From positions 7,566,001 through 7,630,000 of the forward strand of contig OU612067.1 of the NCBI GenBank assembly GCA_914767715.1: DNA of 64,000 nt, written 5' to 3'. Shown here one piece after another: positions 25,838 to 38,245 of this stretch. A model generated the notes under the pieces. The model saw only the letters and a list, made by a program, of their open reading frames with translations. It was not told the DNA's origin and made no database searches. The stretch is from Membranipora membranacea. Taxonomy: Eukaryota; Bryozoa; Gymnolaemata; Cheilostomatida; Membraniporidae. The stretch's first letter is position 1. Each line of letters opens with the position of its first letter. The position numbers and the translations under genes are program-made.

Positions 25838-28800
25838 TCAAGACATTGGTACAGTGATAAGGACTGTATTATCATCCGTATCAGGCATACTTCTCCAGCC
25901 AGTACTCGATGGTTTGGACAGCGACTTTGTGAGCATATGTTCTATAGACTTAGGTCTAAAGCAGAATGAGGTGGAGGAGTTAGGGCAGCTGACAGTCACC
26001 CCTGCGTCACATCTTATCACAAACTCACTGTTTCTGCTAAGCGGGTATATTCTTTGTTCGACCTAAAATATACCAAGCGGTGATAAGTAACAACTTTCAA
26101 ATATTTAGACAGACAGCAATGTTAAGTGATTTCGGGTCCGCAGTTGCAAGTCAATATTATCTAGGTCTACTGAAAAAAAGAAAGTTGAATAGCTTAGTCC
26201 CAATCCATCTTTATCCTTTCATTATACCATACCATTATAAACGACTGAGAAAGTTTATCGAAGATGCCAATAATCTGAATATTCAAACACAAGTGACTTT
26301 GATGGCATTATAGATAAAAGAACCAAAAACCTGATACTGACTTACTTACATACATGATGATGACCATTTTATAAAGACTTTTTACCAAAGCTTCCATCAG
26401 GGAGATACAGAACAATAAAATACAGGTCTTCTTGGGGGAAAGACAGTTTTTTACACAACACGATTTTATCGCTCAATAATATTATTTAAACCCAATCCAC
26501 GATGAGATGTCAGCTTTTTTTACGTACTGTTTGCCTTTTTTTTTGCTTTATGGGAACAGCAGCGTATTAAAAAACGAATTTCGCAACATATTTGTATGTG
26601 AGTGAAAAATAAACTAATAAATAAATCATTATTTAGTTTTCGAGACCAAAATAGACACATCCAGAACTCACATTATTTTCTGAGGTAGGTACTCCTTGAT
26701 TCTGTAGAAGTTTCGAGTAAAATTCGCAGACGCTCTCCATTTTTTCTGGAGAGCTGACATTCAGTATAAACCTTGTACTACTTGCCATGTCTGAAAACAG
26801 AAATTATGTTATGTACTCATGTATGTATGTATGTATGTATGTATGTATGTATGTATGTATGTATGTATGTATGTATGTATGTATGTATGTATGTATGTAT
26901 GTATGTATGTATGTATGTATGTATGTATGTATGTATGTATGTATGTATGTATGTATGTACGTATGTACGTACGTATGTACGTATGTACGTATGTACGTAT
27001 GTACGTATGTACGTATGTACGTATGTATGTATGTACTCATGTATGTATGTATTGTTTGTTTTATTTTTAATCTGTATAACGGGCCCATGGTCCAATCCTT
27101 CCATCATAGTGACTATTGAAAATATTATCCATTTGAACTCCATTGCTTCACTCTTTATGATAAGATCAAACACTTGTTATCTTATCTCTAAATGAGAGGT
27201 GGGAACTGAGACATTCAGGAAGCATCAGGTTTGGCTTCAGAAATACAACTGAAAATGTGCAACAAAGCAATCCTAATTGGATTGGCTAGCGCTGATATTG
27301 AATAAACAGAAAATTTGGAGATTTTCAAGCCGAATACCCGACAAAAAGCAAGATGGGAAAATTTGTTGTGTGTTTGATGACCTGGTACGAACCTAGACCC
27401 ATTTTGCCAACAGATATTCATTTTGGGACGACACCACAGGTCCAGAATCCAGATAGTGCATGTAAACTGACCATAAACATATAAATACTTACAACAAATA
27501 ACACAAACATATGTATACAAGATATAGATAAATATTGAATACAGAGCATTTATATACTTTTAAAAATCCCAAGGTTACAGCTATCATCATATGCAATATA
27601 GATGTTTCAATTAATACTCCTAAAATCTGTGCAGTCTGAAGCCACTAATTTGCAATTTGATATAAGACACCAAATTGGTTAATGAAAATTACTTTCAAGA
27701 TTGAACATGTGGTTGCTGCTTATTTTAAAGACATGTTCACGTTTCAGCTGAATGGGGTGACCTATTAGAAAACAATGATAAGGACACTAGCATATTTGTG
27801 GAGCTTACTTGTTATATCTGAACTTGTAAGTTTGGAGACCCGATAGTGAGGTATTACATTAGTTATAGACGTACCTGACCCGCTGAGTTTAACACCGACA
27901 GCCAGCTCATCAGCAGATTGATGCCTGTACATCTGAGTATTCTCAAGCTTATGTATGTCTCTATCTATCTTAGTCCATTTCTCCTTCTTACTAAGCTCTG
28001 CCTCCATCGCCTGATGTATAGACTGAGTTTTCGGTTGCTTTAGACTGAGAGTCAGCTGTATCATATGCCGGGGAAGATCGGGTGGTGAAAGATCAGCCCT
28101 AGCACCGCCATCCAATATATGCACAAATCTGGAATAATAAAATTATCATTTAATTTTTTTATGTCTATAAAGCTTTTGCCCTTTCAGTACACCGTCAACT
28201 ATCATAGTGTAAATGAAGCAATTCATGTTTAAAGGGCAACCAAGGTTTTGCAGCCATGCATTAGTGGGTAGTAAATAATGTGCTAGGCAGCATCAGCTTT
28301 GTGCATGACGCGGCGCAAAACTCAAAGTAGTTGCTGACTCTAAGCTGGGTAAAACCACAGTTTAGGGGAGGGTCCAAGACATTGCTGTTATAATGATAGA
28401 GCACAGGCTAAATAACAACAGGAACAGGAAACTGCTCTGTGGTATTCTATATAGCTGAGTTTGAGTACCTGATGGATGAATTGTTTCACAAGAATTCTGA
28501 CTGAATAATAATCAGAATTAGATGTTGTCTTTTTCCCGATGCAGAATGTGCAATCTGCTATCGATCGAAGAGACCTTGTTTGAAACCTTGGTTGCCCTTT
28601 AATTGAATCCAACTATAAGGTCAACCAACATGGTTGGAAAGGAAATTCATAGAGTGAGGGAATTGTAGAGGATGTCAGCTAGGATTTGTGCCTCTTCCTC
28701 TGCGAATCTGTTGGTCAATAGTAGAAGCTAACACCGCAATATGCTGACAAGTGAGTATGACAATTAAGCTGTCAGATAACTTGAAATTTGAAAAACACAA

Positions 28801-30474
28801 ACAGACACTTACAGATCACCACCAAAAGGGGCGAGAAGAGCTTTAGAGTAATCCTCCCCTACAGATGCTAGCTTACTGATATTGGGTGATATCGCAACAG
28901 CACAGGGATATGTGGATTCCGCTTCAATAGCAGCTACAACCATAAAGAGTATACAAATGATGTAAATTCAGTCCTAAGCCTATATAAGTTTCATTCTGCA
29001 TTCCATCTGCATGCAGTAGTCCTAGTTTCTCATATTGATTTTTTTTGAGACACTCTCTTTTTTTTTTAAAGTTAGTATTTGAGGCCTGAAGGCTTAATTT
29101 TGTAACTTGTGTCGTGTGTCCGACTGAACGCGCATGAACTTGATTAACAGCCCAAGCTAAGTTTAGTATTTTGAATCCACAAGGTTGGTGAATATTTACA
29201 AAGATGGTAAATTTTGTGATATTTAATACCAATGAGTGAGTCAGGGAGTCAGTTGATTGGCTGGCTTGAGCTAATATAGAATATATGCATTATAGAGTGA
29301 AGATGTAGAGGGAATAACAAATGGAATTTTGCTCATTGTCGTTTCAGAATCCTAAAACATGAATTTCAGCTACTTACGTTTGATTAAATTTATGCAATCT
29401 GGTTTATTCACACAAAATGAAGCCAACTCTCCTTTGCTGCCAAAGCTCAGCAGCACCTCATCGCCTTTCCATCTGAAAACAGATAAAGGCTAAGCTCATT
29501 GATTGAGTTCATAGGATACACCTGAGGTCCATGGTGCAAGATATGTGAGGTCAATGAATACTGTAATATGATTCAGAAGTTTTTTTCAAGAACTTGGTGT
29601 CTGCCTAGTGTATAAGCAATATCACCCGAATGTGGTAAAACAGGATGCATTTATTCATCATCATAGTCATTGAAAGGAAAATACGTGTCGCAAAACTCGT
29701 TGTCTCTACTAGTTAAAAAGTTAAGAGGCAGAGCATATAAACAACAAATCTCTGCCACGTACCAAAATCACAAAAAAATTTATGAAGCTAAAAACTGTCT
29801 CCTGTGCCCCATACACTTCTTATACCTGATAGTGCGGTAAGATATTCCCACAATCCTTGATGTAGTAAATACCTAATAAGTTGACAGCTTGGAGCATATT
29901 TCTGTACTTCTACTAATATCTTCTGTCTTTCTGCTTGCTCACTGGCCTTTGCTGGCCCGATATTACATAGCACTATTCTAAATGGCAGACGCCTGGATTC
30001 GGACGGGCCTGAGTCTCCCCAGTCTTTGCTTATCTAAATAATATATAGAGAAAATATTGTGTAGAACAGCGGCCAAGCTTATCAACAAACATCATTCATT
30101 TTCGAATGCAATATTCTTCATGTCACAATACAAGTTAAGCAAAAGCATCAATGCATTGGTTACATCGTCTAACAAGAAACCAATCATCTGATAACTGCAT
30201 ATCCTACCAGTATAGCGATATTTTTCGGCGGTTGAACAGATACACTATCCACGGCATCTACAGACATCTGTGGTGCAGCAGTCGATGAAGTGATTGGGGC
30301 TGATAGAGCACCTGCTGCAGCTATAGAAGTGACAGGTGGAGGCGAGAGAGCAGTGTACACATCGTGGGGATGAGATAGTAGAGCTAAGAAGTCATCGTGT
30401 AGTCTGCATATTACATTATCAGTATGATCCGCCCCTGATTTCTCATCACCGCATTCAAACAGACTGTTAGACAT
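25838..30474 (-). CDS. FAM124-like protein, seven exons
   Basis: Exons 30474-30208, 30033-29873, 29472-29378, 28933-28813, 28128-27875, 26790-26672 and 26062-25838 join in phase to 413 aa. Residues 1-89 are a low-complexity leader. The middle has LPRHMIQLTLSLKQ and a charged helix region (KKEKWTKIDRDIHKLE). The C-terminal third begins RFILNVSSPEKMESVCEFYS and ends near STGWRSMPDTDDNTVLITVP. That pattern resembles the C-terminal half of vertebrate FAM124A/B, a VOC (glyoxalase)-like fold: RF-strand, Y/FYxLLL helix, then RW..D.DGN. The family call rests on remembered motifs and is tentative; the exon structure is well supported. The function of FAM124 proteins is poorly known. It lies head to tail with MAP1, about 1 kb upstream. 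Confidence 0.55.
26818..27053. repeat. (GTAT)n / (GTAC)n microsatellite
   Basis: Roughly 235 bp of tandem GTAT. It is pure in the first 140 bp and then mixed with GTAC units. It sits in intron 5 of the FAM124-like gene, 28 bp upstream of the exon 6 acceptor on the minus strand. The long MYVC and HTYI open frames across it, on both strands, are artefacts of the 4-nt period. Confidence 0.97.
28233..28598. mobile_element. piggyBac-like MITE, copy 2 (FAM124-like intron)
   Basis: A 366-bp element bounded by the terminal inverted repeat AGGGCAACCAAGGTTT and flanked on both sides by TTAA (28229-28232 and 28599-28602). TTAA duplication is the signature of piggyBac transposases. It has no coding capacity, so it would have been mobilised in trans. 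Confidence 0.8.
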
Positions 30475-30519
30475 CTTGAAGGTTTGAATCTAAAGAAATG
30501 CAAAATATAAAAATTCTGA

Positions 30520-30904
30520 TCATCTAAGCAGCTGTTTGGAAGGGTGGCGGTTTTTTTTCCAAGCTTGTGTATTATATCCACCCTCAGTTATAGCCTTTGA
30601 ACTGAAACGGAGAGTTTTTTTTATAACAGCTGTTATATCTCTTTGCGCTCTCTGAGTATCATAAAACAGGTCAATCAGGACGGTATATAAGTCTTGCACG
30701 CTTCTAGGACAGGCCTTGGTATAACACATCCACACTGCGTAGAACTGGGAACCGTATACTTATACTTATAATATGCAATAGTAAAAAACTTATAATTATG
30801 TAAATACAACTTGGCTCAGAGGTATCATTAAATGAAACCAGATGGGCAATCACAGAGAGAATGTCTCTCACGAAGGTCAATGCTTTAGAGTTCAGGCCTA
30901 GCAT
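30520..30904 (-). CDS. Possible two-exon small gene, 102 aa, unrecognised
   Basis: Exons 30904-30811 and 30734-30520 join in phase 1 to an open frame starting MLGLNSKALTFVRD and ending HPSKQLLR. The second exon reads like real protein (VQDLYTVLIDLFYDTQ, then a basic tail). The donor GTTGTA is non-ideal and I see no homologue. The stop lies 46 nt before the ATG of the FAM124-like gene, so this could instead be 5' leader of that transcript, or the last exons of a gene starting further upstream. Confidence 0.25.
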
Positions 30905-32370
30905 CACAAAGCGCTTTTTTTGCTTGAATTCAGATCACCAAGAACTCAATGACATGCTTCCTAAACCTGATGTGATCTGTTGACATCAGATCATGTAAAG
31001 AGAAAACAAAGTAATCATGATTCTTATTTGACACTGCAGTGGCCTTTAATGTTTTTAATGAGTCCCAAGTATCGTAGATCAGGCAAATTAGATTCTTTAA
31101 CATGCCCATCTACAATCTAGGAACTGTGACAGTTCATGAGTTTATTTATGGCTATGATTATTTATTATATTTGTTTCTAAGACTAAATTAAATATACTAC
31201 GAGCATTCCAGTCAGGCCCTTGCTATGACTATGCCCACTATTGATCTGATCCATAAGATAGAGATATTTGAATACTTGAACACATCACACAAATTCATTC
31301 AGACTCATTTACAGCCACATATGTGTACATATATTTATATATATTATATATATATGAGTGTGTCCTGCCACTGCTATGCAACAGTTTGTCAATGAGTGTT
31401 ACATCATGGACTGAGTATATCTTAGCACACAACATATGCTGCACCACCAAATGCAATCCATACAATGAATGAGTTGCCTACTCTACTGCCCAAACACTTG
31501 TGGACATGCTCTGTCATGGGTGGAGCAAGGAGTAAAACTCCTTGGGTGGCGACTGAGAATTCCACAGCAAGAGCCAATGCTTCACATATATATGACTATC
31601 GACCTACTTACTATTCAGTCATATATATTCACCCATTCTATTGTATTATAATTAATTATACAATAATAATAATGGCCTATCTATCTATAATATATGCCTG
31701 AAGTCAAGGAGGTCTTGCCAATGTCCTCATTTCCTAGAGACTGGTTAACTCCATGTGCTGGCAAGCCTGTGTTTTCCATATGTTCAGGATCAACCAGCTG
31801 CACATATGCAAAAAAAGAGGCTAGCAAGCAAGTACTCCTGCCAACTTACTTTCTTGATAATGAAAAATGTAGAACCTAGTATTGAGTACAGGAAATAATT
31901 TACTGCACATGCGTATTGTTTCATTTCCTGTGGATTTCCCACAATGAGTTAAGGGGAGTGGCATCCAGACATTCTCCCTGTTGGCAAGATGTGTAATGTG
32001 GTCAAAATAAGAGACACCCATAGTGAGTGCAATGAACTAAACCTTTGGTTCTACACCAATGAACTAAAGGTTTAGTTCATTGCACTCACTATGGGTGCTC
32101 TCTTATTTTGACCACATTACACATCTCCTCCGCCGCCGCCGGCTATGTGCGCTTTGTTGGTAGTATTATACCTTCCTGGTCTTTTAACTCTTTGATTAAC
32201 TGAAAACTTAGATCTGATACTTATTAATCTAAATCTAGGCTGTCGACACTCAACTTCCCATCATGTCAAACTGTATTCTTTGTTTTGCTATCAAGCTATT
32301 GATTGTAGCCTTTGGAGGCTTTTCTTTTAACAGGTTACTTAAAATTATGACCCATAATGCAATTTTTAAG
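30905..32370. other. Intergenic region, no recognised gene
   Basis: Between the minus-strand genes and the plus-strand array. It contains a TA-rich run near 31330 and the long hairpin at 31987-32126. A stretch near 31440-31600 reads through in one plus frame (MNELPTLLPKHLW...) but has no supporting context. The tandem-array sequence begins at about 32370. Confidence 0.5.
31987..32126. repeat. Long near-perfect hairpin, 60-nt arms
   Basis: Left arm 31987-32046 (starting AGATGTGTAATGTGGTCAAA) and right arm 32066-32126 are inverse copies that differ by one inserted base, with a loop of about 20 nt. It lies between the FAM124-like gene and the tandem array. Such arm identity implies a recent foldback insertion or a transcribed hairpin. 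Confidence 0.85.
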
Positions 32371-32886
32371 GAGTTTTTCGACTTTGTCATCTAGCGATAA
32401 TTTGATGGACATGCTTTCGTAAAACAAACCCAACGAAGTTGCATTGTGTTGTAGTAAAATGACATATTATTTAATTAAACATTGTTGTATCATTTCATAA
32501 TCATTCAGTTGCCAAACAATCACTGTACATTTGTTGTGTTTATATTATACCAAAAAAATTATAATAAAATTAAATTTTAATTTAATATTTTATTGCTGAT
32601 GAGTCTGGTATCACTTAGCTCTTTCAGTGTTTGTACACTGTAATTTGATCATGAAGTCTGAATCTAAATTTGGAAAACTAAATTGCGATTGTTCTAGCAT
32701 ATAATAATGCCATTGCCAAAGCTCAATAATAATAATAAAAAGAACAGAAGACAACTACTCAATGAATGTGTGGAATGTTTAAGTCAAGCATTGGAGGTAA
32801 CCACATAATGCTTCACTTGGAGTTTAACGCAACAGTGCAACTCCAAATTTGGAAGGGCTTTAGTTATTACCAGATTTTTTATACAG

Positions 32887-35800
32887 GATGTACTCAAGAC
32901 AGAGAAGACTGATAATGTTGTGTCCGTCACACCACCGGTATCTGGTACTGATGAAGGTGATTGTGCAGGGAGACGAGAGATCTCATGCCTGATACACTTA
33001 CCATCGAACAGAAAAATATCCCTCTTACCTACACAGTCCCATCTCCGGTGAGTTATGTGATGATTGTCTGTAGTCACATCTGAGCATAGCTAGAACTGTT
33101 TAATAAGACGTTAATATGATAACACAGGACTTATCGACCGGATCAAGTCAATCTAGTAATCAAGTTCAGTTAAATATCTTATACCAGTTTTATCTCTTCA
33201 ATGCTCAATGGATTATCATGTGGTATTCTCAGTCTGTGACAGAAATCCGTCCTGACAAACCCTCATCTTATATTTAAGATAAGATTGCATTTGCCCTCTG
33301 TATCAGATTTCTTTGATTGGTTGATCAAGTCAAGTGTATGTCTCAGAAGGGATTATATTTGTAATACTATCAATTGTCTGTTGTTTTCATTAGATCAATA
33401 CATACCAATGCAGACAGAACTCATATTCTCTAGTTACTATCACTCTCTATCATATAATGTCTATAACGTTGTGTTGCTTATAACCCTGATGATCATTACA
33501 GGTTTACACTGGTAATGAGGAGACGAGGCAGTTCAGATTAGAGGCTTTTTACTACCCCCCTAATGATGGGGGACTTACAAACAAGAGATCTGCACCCAGC
33601 TCACCAGATATACAGGGTGATGAGGTGAGTTGTGCAGAACGGATGATATGACAGCTCCGCGATACCCCTTTTTCTCAATCGTCATGGTATTGACGTCACT
33701 GCTATCATAAACTATCTCAAAGACAATTTGTTATCTCCAAAAATATTTGTAATGGTATCACTTTTTATTACAGCTATGTAAGATCAAGGTGCAAAAGACG
33801 AGTGGGAAGGAAGTGCCAAGGAAGTTCAAAAGAGCAAAAGGAGGATCACTAAATTATTCACCGAAGTCAGATAATTTGGTAAGAAACTGCTATTGGCGTA
33901 AAAATTTAAAATCAAGCTCCAGTACCTTAGTCAGTTAATTCAGTAAATTAGTCATGTTGTCCTACTCTGTTGAGGAACTGAATATTGGGTTGCGCCATTA
34001 GTAAGTGTATGGCTTTAACAAAATGTATGCTAAGTTTGTTCTGCTTGAACATCACTTTCCATGCTTCGAATGAGTGGTCCACTCCCACATAAAAGGAAGA
34101 ATGCTTATGATTTCCATCCCGTTTTCAGGTCATCGTGACTGTGGGTGTTATCCATACACCTGATTCAAATGAACAAACGCGAAGCAATGCATACGGATGC
34201 TGACCTAAATGCTATTCCCATGTATCGATTGGCCCTCACATCAATGCCGCATCGACATACGGGAGCATAGGGCATGAGTCATCTCATATTTCAGTTTTCA
34301 TAACCATTTCTTATTATATTTTTATTTTTACTTTTGTTGTGCAACTTTTGATTGGTGCAATGATGCAATTGATGTTATCTGATTTCAGTTCTGCGTTGAA
34401 AACAAGAAAAGGAGCTTATCAAGTCTCCAGGAAAACAATTTTGAAATGGACAAATCTGTGAGGAAAAAAGTGCATGTTGATGACCCTAACCTTGTGATTG
34501 ATGATTGTGAGGTGAGTGAATTGTTTGGTATACAGCAATAGGGAGAAAACGGTATATATTTTTTATTTGGTTTGAAAGAGTTTATATCATCCTGTCTTTA
34601 CTGTATTATTCTACACCTGCACTCCGATTTTATGTTCATATCAAACCCATTTGATATTTTAGACCCCTTATAAGAAAAGGAGGATAGATGAAAGACAGTA
34701 TGGCAGTCTGTCTGGGCCTTCATCTGACAATTATTTGGTAAGTAAACCCTTTACGAAGGAAATTATCCTCCCCTTGCATTATGCATACCAATAGATAATG
34801 TACTACAATTTATCTTATTTACCATGGATTCGTAGCCAGCCATAAATGTAAATCTGAGGAATTGGCATCAGAATCTTTTGTAACAGAGGGAGTAAAATTG
34901 AATCTAGCACTCTACACTGTGACACACTGTGCCAGTAACAATGCATTCAGAACGAGATAAAATCCCTCTGTTGAGAGCTCTACCTAGCTAACCAATGTTC
35001 TCTATAATAGCCTTACACTGTCTCCTATTGAGATTCATACCAGTCTTATCCCTCCTGTGTCAGAAATATTATTCATCTTACCACCCACAAAACATTAGCA
35101 TCTATTCACATCCTCTCATATTAAATAGTGTTTGGTCAGTCACTTTGTCACCAGTCACATGAATATCTGGTAACTCCTTATCTTTCTATTCTTTAGCCTG
35201 AATCTGATCAGAATCCTCCTATCGCCATACCTGCATTTGCTAATCTAGCCTCCACTCTGTCAAGACAAGTCGACCATTCTCGCGCACATCAGGTCAATCA
35301 AACAATGTGCTATGTACCAACATCTCCATTTTATCGTTCATCTACATCTAAACATCATACCGTCCCCATACCATTCTTTACCAACCAGTCAACCGGTCTC
35401 AAGATATCATATGACCCTATATCTCACACGGTCACACCGAGTGATTTCGCCGCTCAGTCGTCGACTAGTGCTGACACTGAGGAGACAGAGCACTATGAGA
35501 GCCAAGCCATGGATTGTTTACCGGCCATAAAACAAGAGCCTCCTACTCCAGGGCCATTGATGCAGGAATTCACACAGCTCAATTCAGCTCATGAGTACAA
35601 ACATGATATCTACGAAACTCCACTGTCACCTTTCAGCAGTGATTATACATCAGCTATGCCACTGAGTTATTACACTCAGGACTTCACCGATCTCGCTTCA
35701 GCAGAGCCAACAGAACTTGTTCATGAGCAGACAACATATCAAAACACAGATCACCCACAAGTCAGCTGGACACCAGACAGGCCGTTCGATGGTTATATGC

Positions 35801-36048
35801 CCCAATGTGCTAGTCTCCATACAGGCAGTTTATCTACTGACAGCCACTCACAGCAGCTGTCAAAGTGGGAAGAAGATGAATGTGATATGGAGGTAGATCT
35901 AATTAACGAGACGTACGAGGTGATGAAGGAGATATCAGGTGACGAAACCACCATCTACTCACCAGTTACCCTTTCAGCCACTGCTCCAGACACATATGAT
36001 CATGAGGAGATAGTACCAGCGCCCAAGCGTACAAGGCATCATGTATGA
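32887..36048 (+). pseudogene. Tandem-family copy A: 5'-truncated, frameshifted
   Basis: Retains the equivalents of exons 5-10 of copy B: 32887-33047, 33502-33624, 33774-33878, 34389-34511, 34663-34737 and 35197-36048 (stop TGA). Upstream, array promoter sequence (to about 32827) runs directly into the intron before exon 5, so exons 1-4 are deleted. The exon-5 equivalent is 161 nt instead of 162: one base is missing near 32970 (GCAGGGAG where others read GCAGGTGAG), which shifts the frame. The later exons are intact and phase 0. The last exon keeps the IKQEPPTP sumoylation motif and the acidic WEEDECDMEVD segment. It may still be transcribed from another start, but as a gene of the B type it is broken. 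Confidence 0.7.
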
Positions 36049-36720
36049 TCAAACACTTTATGAACCAACAGAGAACCAACCAACATTCTGGGCTGGTAAC
36101 ATTAACCAGTAAAAGATTTTTTTTCAAATACCTGCATGTCCATGGATTTTAGTGGATTATGGTTTATCTTTTTAGAGATTTAAATTTTTTTCCATTGATA
36201 GGTGGTCAATATTGCTTTGCTATATATAGAATTTATTCTACATTGCCTTCTAGACATTCTAAATTATCCATATATTTCATATAGCTGATTGAATTGATTG
36301 GGCGTGGCTTTACAAACCCCGAGAATTAATATAAAACTCCGAGGAAATTTTTTATTTTTCAATGTGCCACTAGAGTGAAATCATAACCTGTTGGACTATT
36401 TATTTTATTGTTGTTTTCTCTTGATCATGATATATTTTAATAATCTTTACAAAACTTCTGTCGAAAATACAATGAACAGATTACGCGGAACTCATTTTTG
36501 TTGCTCATGCTCATTGTATTGGGAAGTGAGGGGGACATCTTACTCCAAAACAGTTTCTTTGACTGGAAAATTCAAACGGGTACATCATTGCCTTATTAGA
36601 GGTTGCTTGTGGTTGTTTCCCAACAGATAACATACCTATACCATGAGAACAAATAATATCATCTTCGCATTGAGCCCAGCCCTTAGAGATATAGTTAGTT
36701 TCCGTGCATGAAGTAGTTAT
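36049..36720 (+). other. 3' flank of copy A
   Basis: Non-coding sequence, presumably 3' UTR and flank, closely matching the flank of copy C from about 56885. The run CATTCTGGGCTGG near 36085 is shared by A and C, and in C it has become coding. An ORF at 36391-36630 is not convincing as a gene and may belong to the Mutator-like relic that follows. Confidence 0.55.
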
Positions 36721-37601
36721 GTCCTCCTCAATTCAGAGAAGACAAATACGGGATATTTGGAAGACCAATGTTAGAAGTCGCTTTTATGTGAAATTGCTTT
36801 GAAGGTTGTGCTGTCCTTGTTGGAAGCACAGCTGAGAATGTCCTAGAATTTTCTTTCAAAACAAAGAGCTGTACACTTTGCAAGAAAAAAGCTGCCCCGT
36901 AGTCGGCTATCATCGAGTATTTCAAGTATGGAAGCGGCAGGAATTGTCAAGATATTCCAGGGATTAGAGAAGGACATCCTTTGTAACACAATCTTCATAG
37001 GAGATGGTGATAGCTCCGTGGTAACAGCACTAAACACGAAAGTAAAGTATGATGGAATTAAAAAGTACAGGTAACTGTGTCATGGTCTGATTTTTATTGA
37101 TAAACCATTGTACTCTCAGCATATGGATTCTTTACCGTATTTGTCCAGGTATTTTTTCCGCTACGTCTTTGATGAACTAACTGCATAAACAGAAATGGTA
37201 ATTGATTGGAAAGGACATGTGTGTCTATAACATTTGCCATTAAATTCAGACTTAGCAGGGTTAAGGGTTTTACTTCTCTGGTAGACTGAATACCTTACAA
37301 ATTATCTTCGTCATGACACCTGAGGCTGTTTTGTTGTTTGCAAAGACAACCAAGAGCCACATGATGATATACTTTTATTTAGATTTATTGTATTTCCAGG
37401 CATGATTGATTCAACTATACAGTTAATAAAACATGATATCAAGGACAGTATTCAGCATGTCCTAGGCCATCATGAACAATTATAAAAAATATTTCTGTTG
37501 TAGTGACAATGGCAATGACGTTGGGATACTCCCTAATATTTACTTCTCCCAACAAGTGGAAGCTTGTTTTAAAGAGAGAATTTTCGACAAAAGTTATCAG
37601 A
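36720..37601 (+). pseudogene. Decayed Mutator-like transposase-domain relic, copy 1
   Basis: Broken plus-strand reading frames resemble the Mutator-like transposase domain found in many invertebrate transposons. Around 36803-36902 there is a TAENVLEF..KSCTLCKKK block (two-Cys motif). At 36928-37071 there is MEAAGIVKIFQGLE followed by IFIGDGDSS, the characteristic GDGDS motif, and KYDGIKKY. At 37399-37484 there is a LIKHDIKDSIQHVLGHHE block. Stops and frame changes separate the blocks, so it is dead. It is interrupted on its right by the LTR element at 37602. The family call is from remembered motifs. Confidence 0.5.
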
Positions 37602-38245
37602 TGTTATATCTGAAACTAAGGGGTTTTAGAATAACCGATACAATACTATACCTAAACTCAATACAATCGATAGAACAGGCTCACCTCAAATCACTGTTAC
37701 AAATGTCTGACTTGCTCAAGCAAGATCTTCTCAGTACAGAGCTATCAGTGGATTGTCCTCTCTACTAGCCGCCAGCCTTCTGGGTGACTCTACAAGTAAT
37801 ATAATCCTCATATGAGTAATCTAGCTGTCCTCATGAGTATACATGTTGTACAGTAAGCAGTTATAAGTAGAGTCCCTTTCCCATTCTTGCCTTCTTCCTT
37901 TATTTTCTTTTGCTTTTTCTGTCGGTTTTTATTTTCTGTTTTTGTTGTAGCGTCCTACAAGTTTTTGGTTGATTTGTTTGGATCCATAATTGTAATGATG
38001 TATATATATATATATATGTAGTTGGTACAAAGGTATAATATGATTCCTCAGTACGAAGTATGATAGTAGTCTGCACTATCTGGTTGCCGTTATATGACTG
38101 ACTGGTTTCTGGCTGAGTCATATTATCTATACCTTTGTATTCCAACTACATGTGTAAATGGGAGTTGCCTTAATTTATGTGTGGTGGGGCAACTCCAAGG
38201 TAATATATGATGGCTATTAGAATTTGACTAATATTCAATATAGCA
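37602..38245 (-). repeat. 3' LTR (644 bp)
   Basis: Downstream LTR of the minus-strand element, TGTTATATC...AATATAGCA. It includes a short (TA)n run near 38000. It differs from the partner at CTCAGTACG versus CTCGGTACG and TTATCTAT versus TTATTTAT. Its right edge is the boundary where a polypurine tract would be expected; only a weak AAGAGCCGGAA is seen on the minus strand. Confidence 0.92.

Noticed and set aside
26773-27195. Long open frames of MYVC and HTYI repeats on both strands
   Set aside because: They are translations of the GTAT microsatellite, which has no stop in several frames, and lie inside an intron.
33502-33624. Resemblance of VYTGNEETRQF..YPP and KRSAPSSP to parts of p53-family proteins
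   Set aside because: Only a few positions match, the DNA-binding core and zinc ligands are missing, and the segments are too short to support homology.
34135-34203. Candidate exon (starting VIVTVGVIHT) in copy A, also near 55194 in C
   Set aside because: It has a good acceptor but an in-frame TGA after 24 codons in both copies, and is absent from B; more likely a shared intronic repeat.
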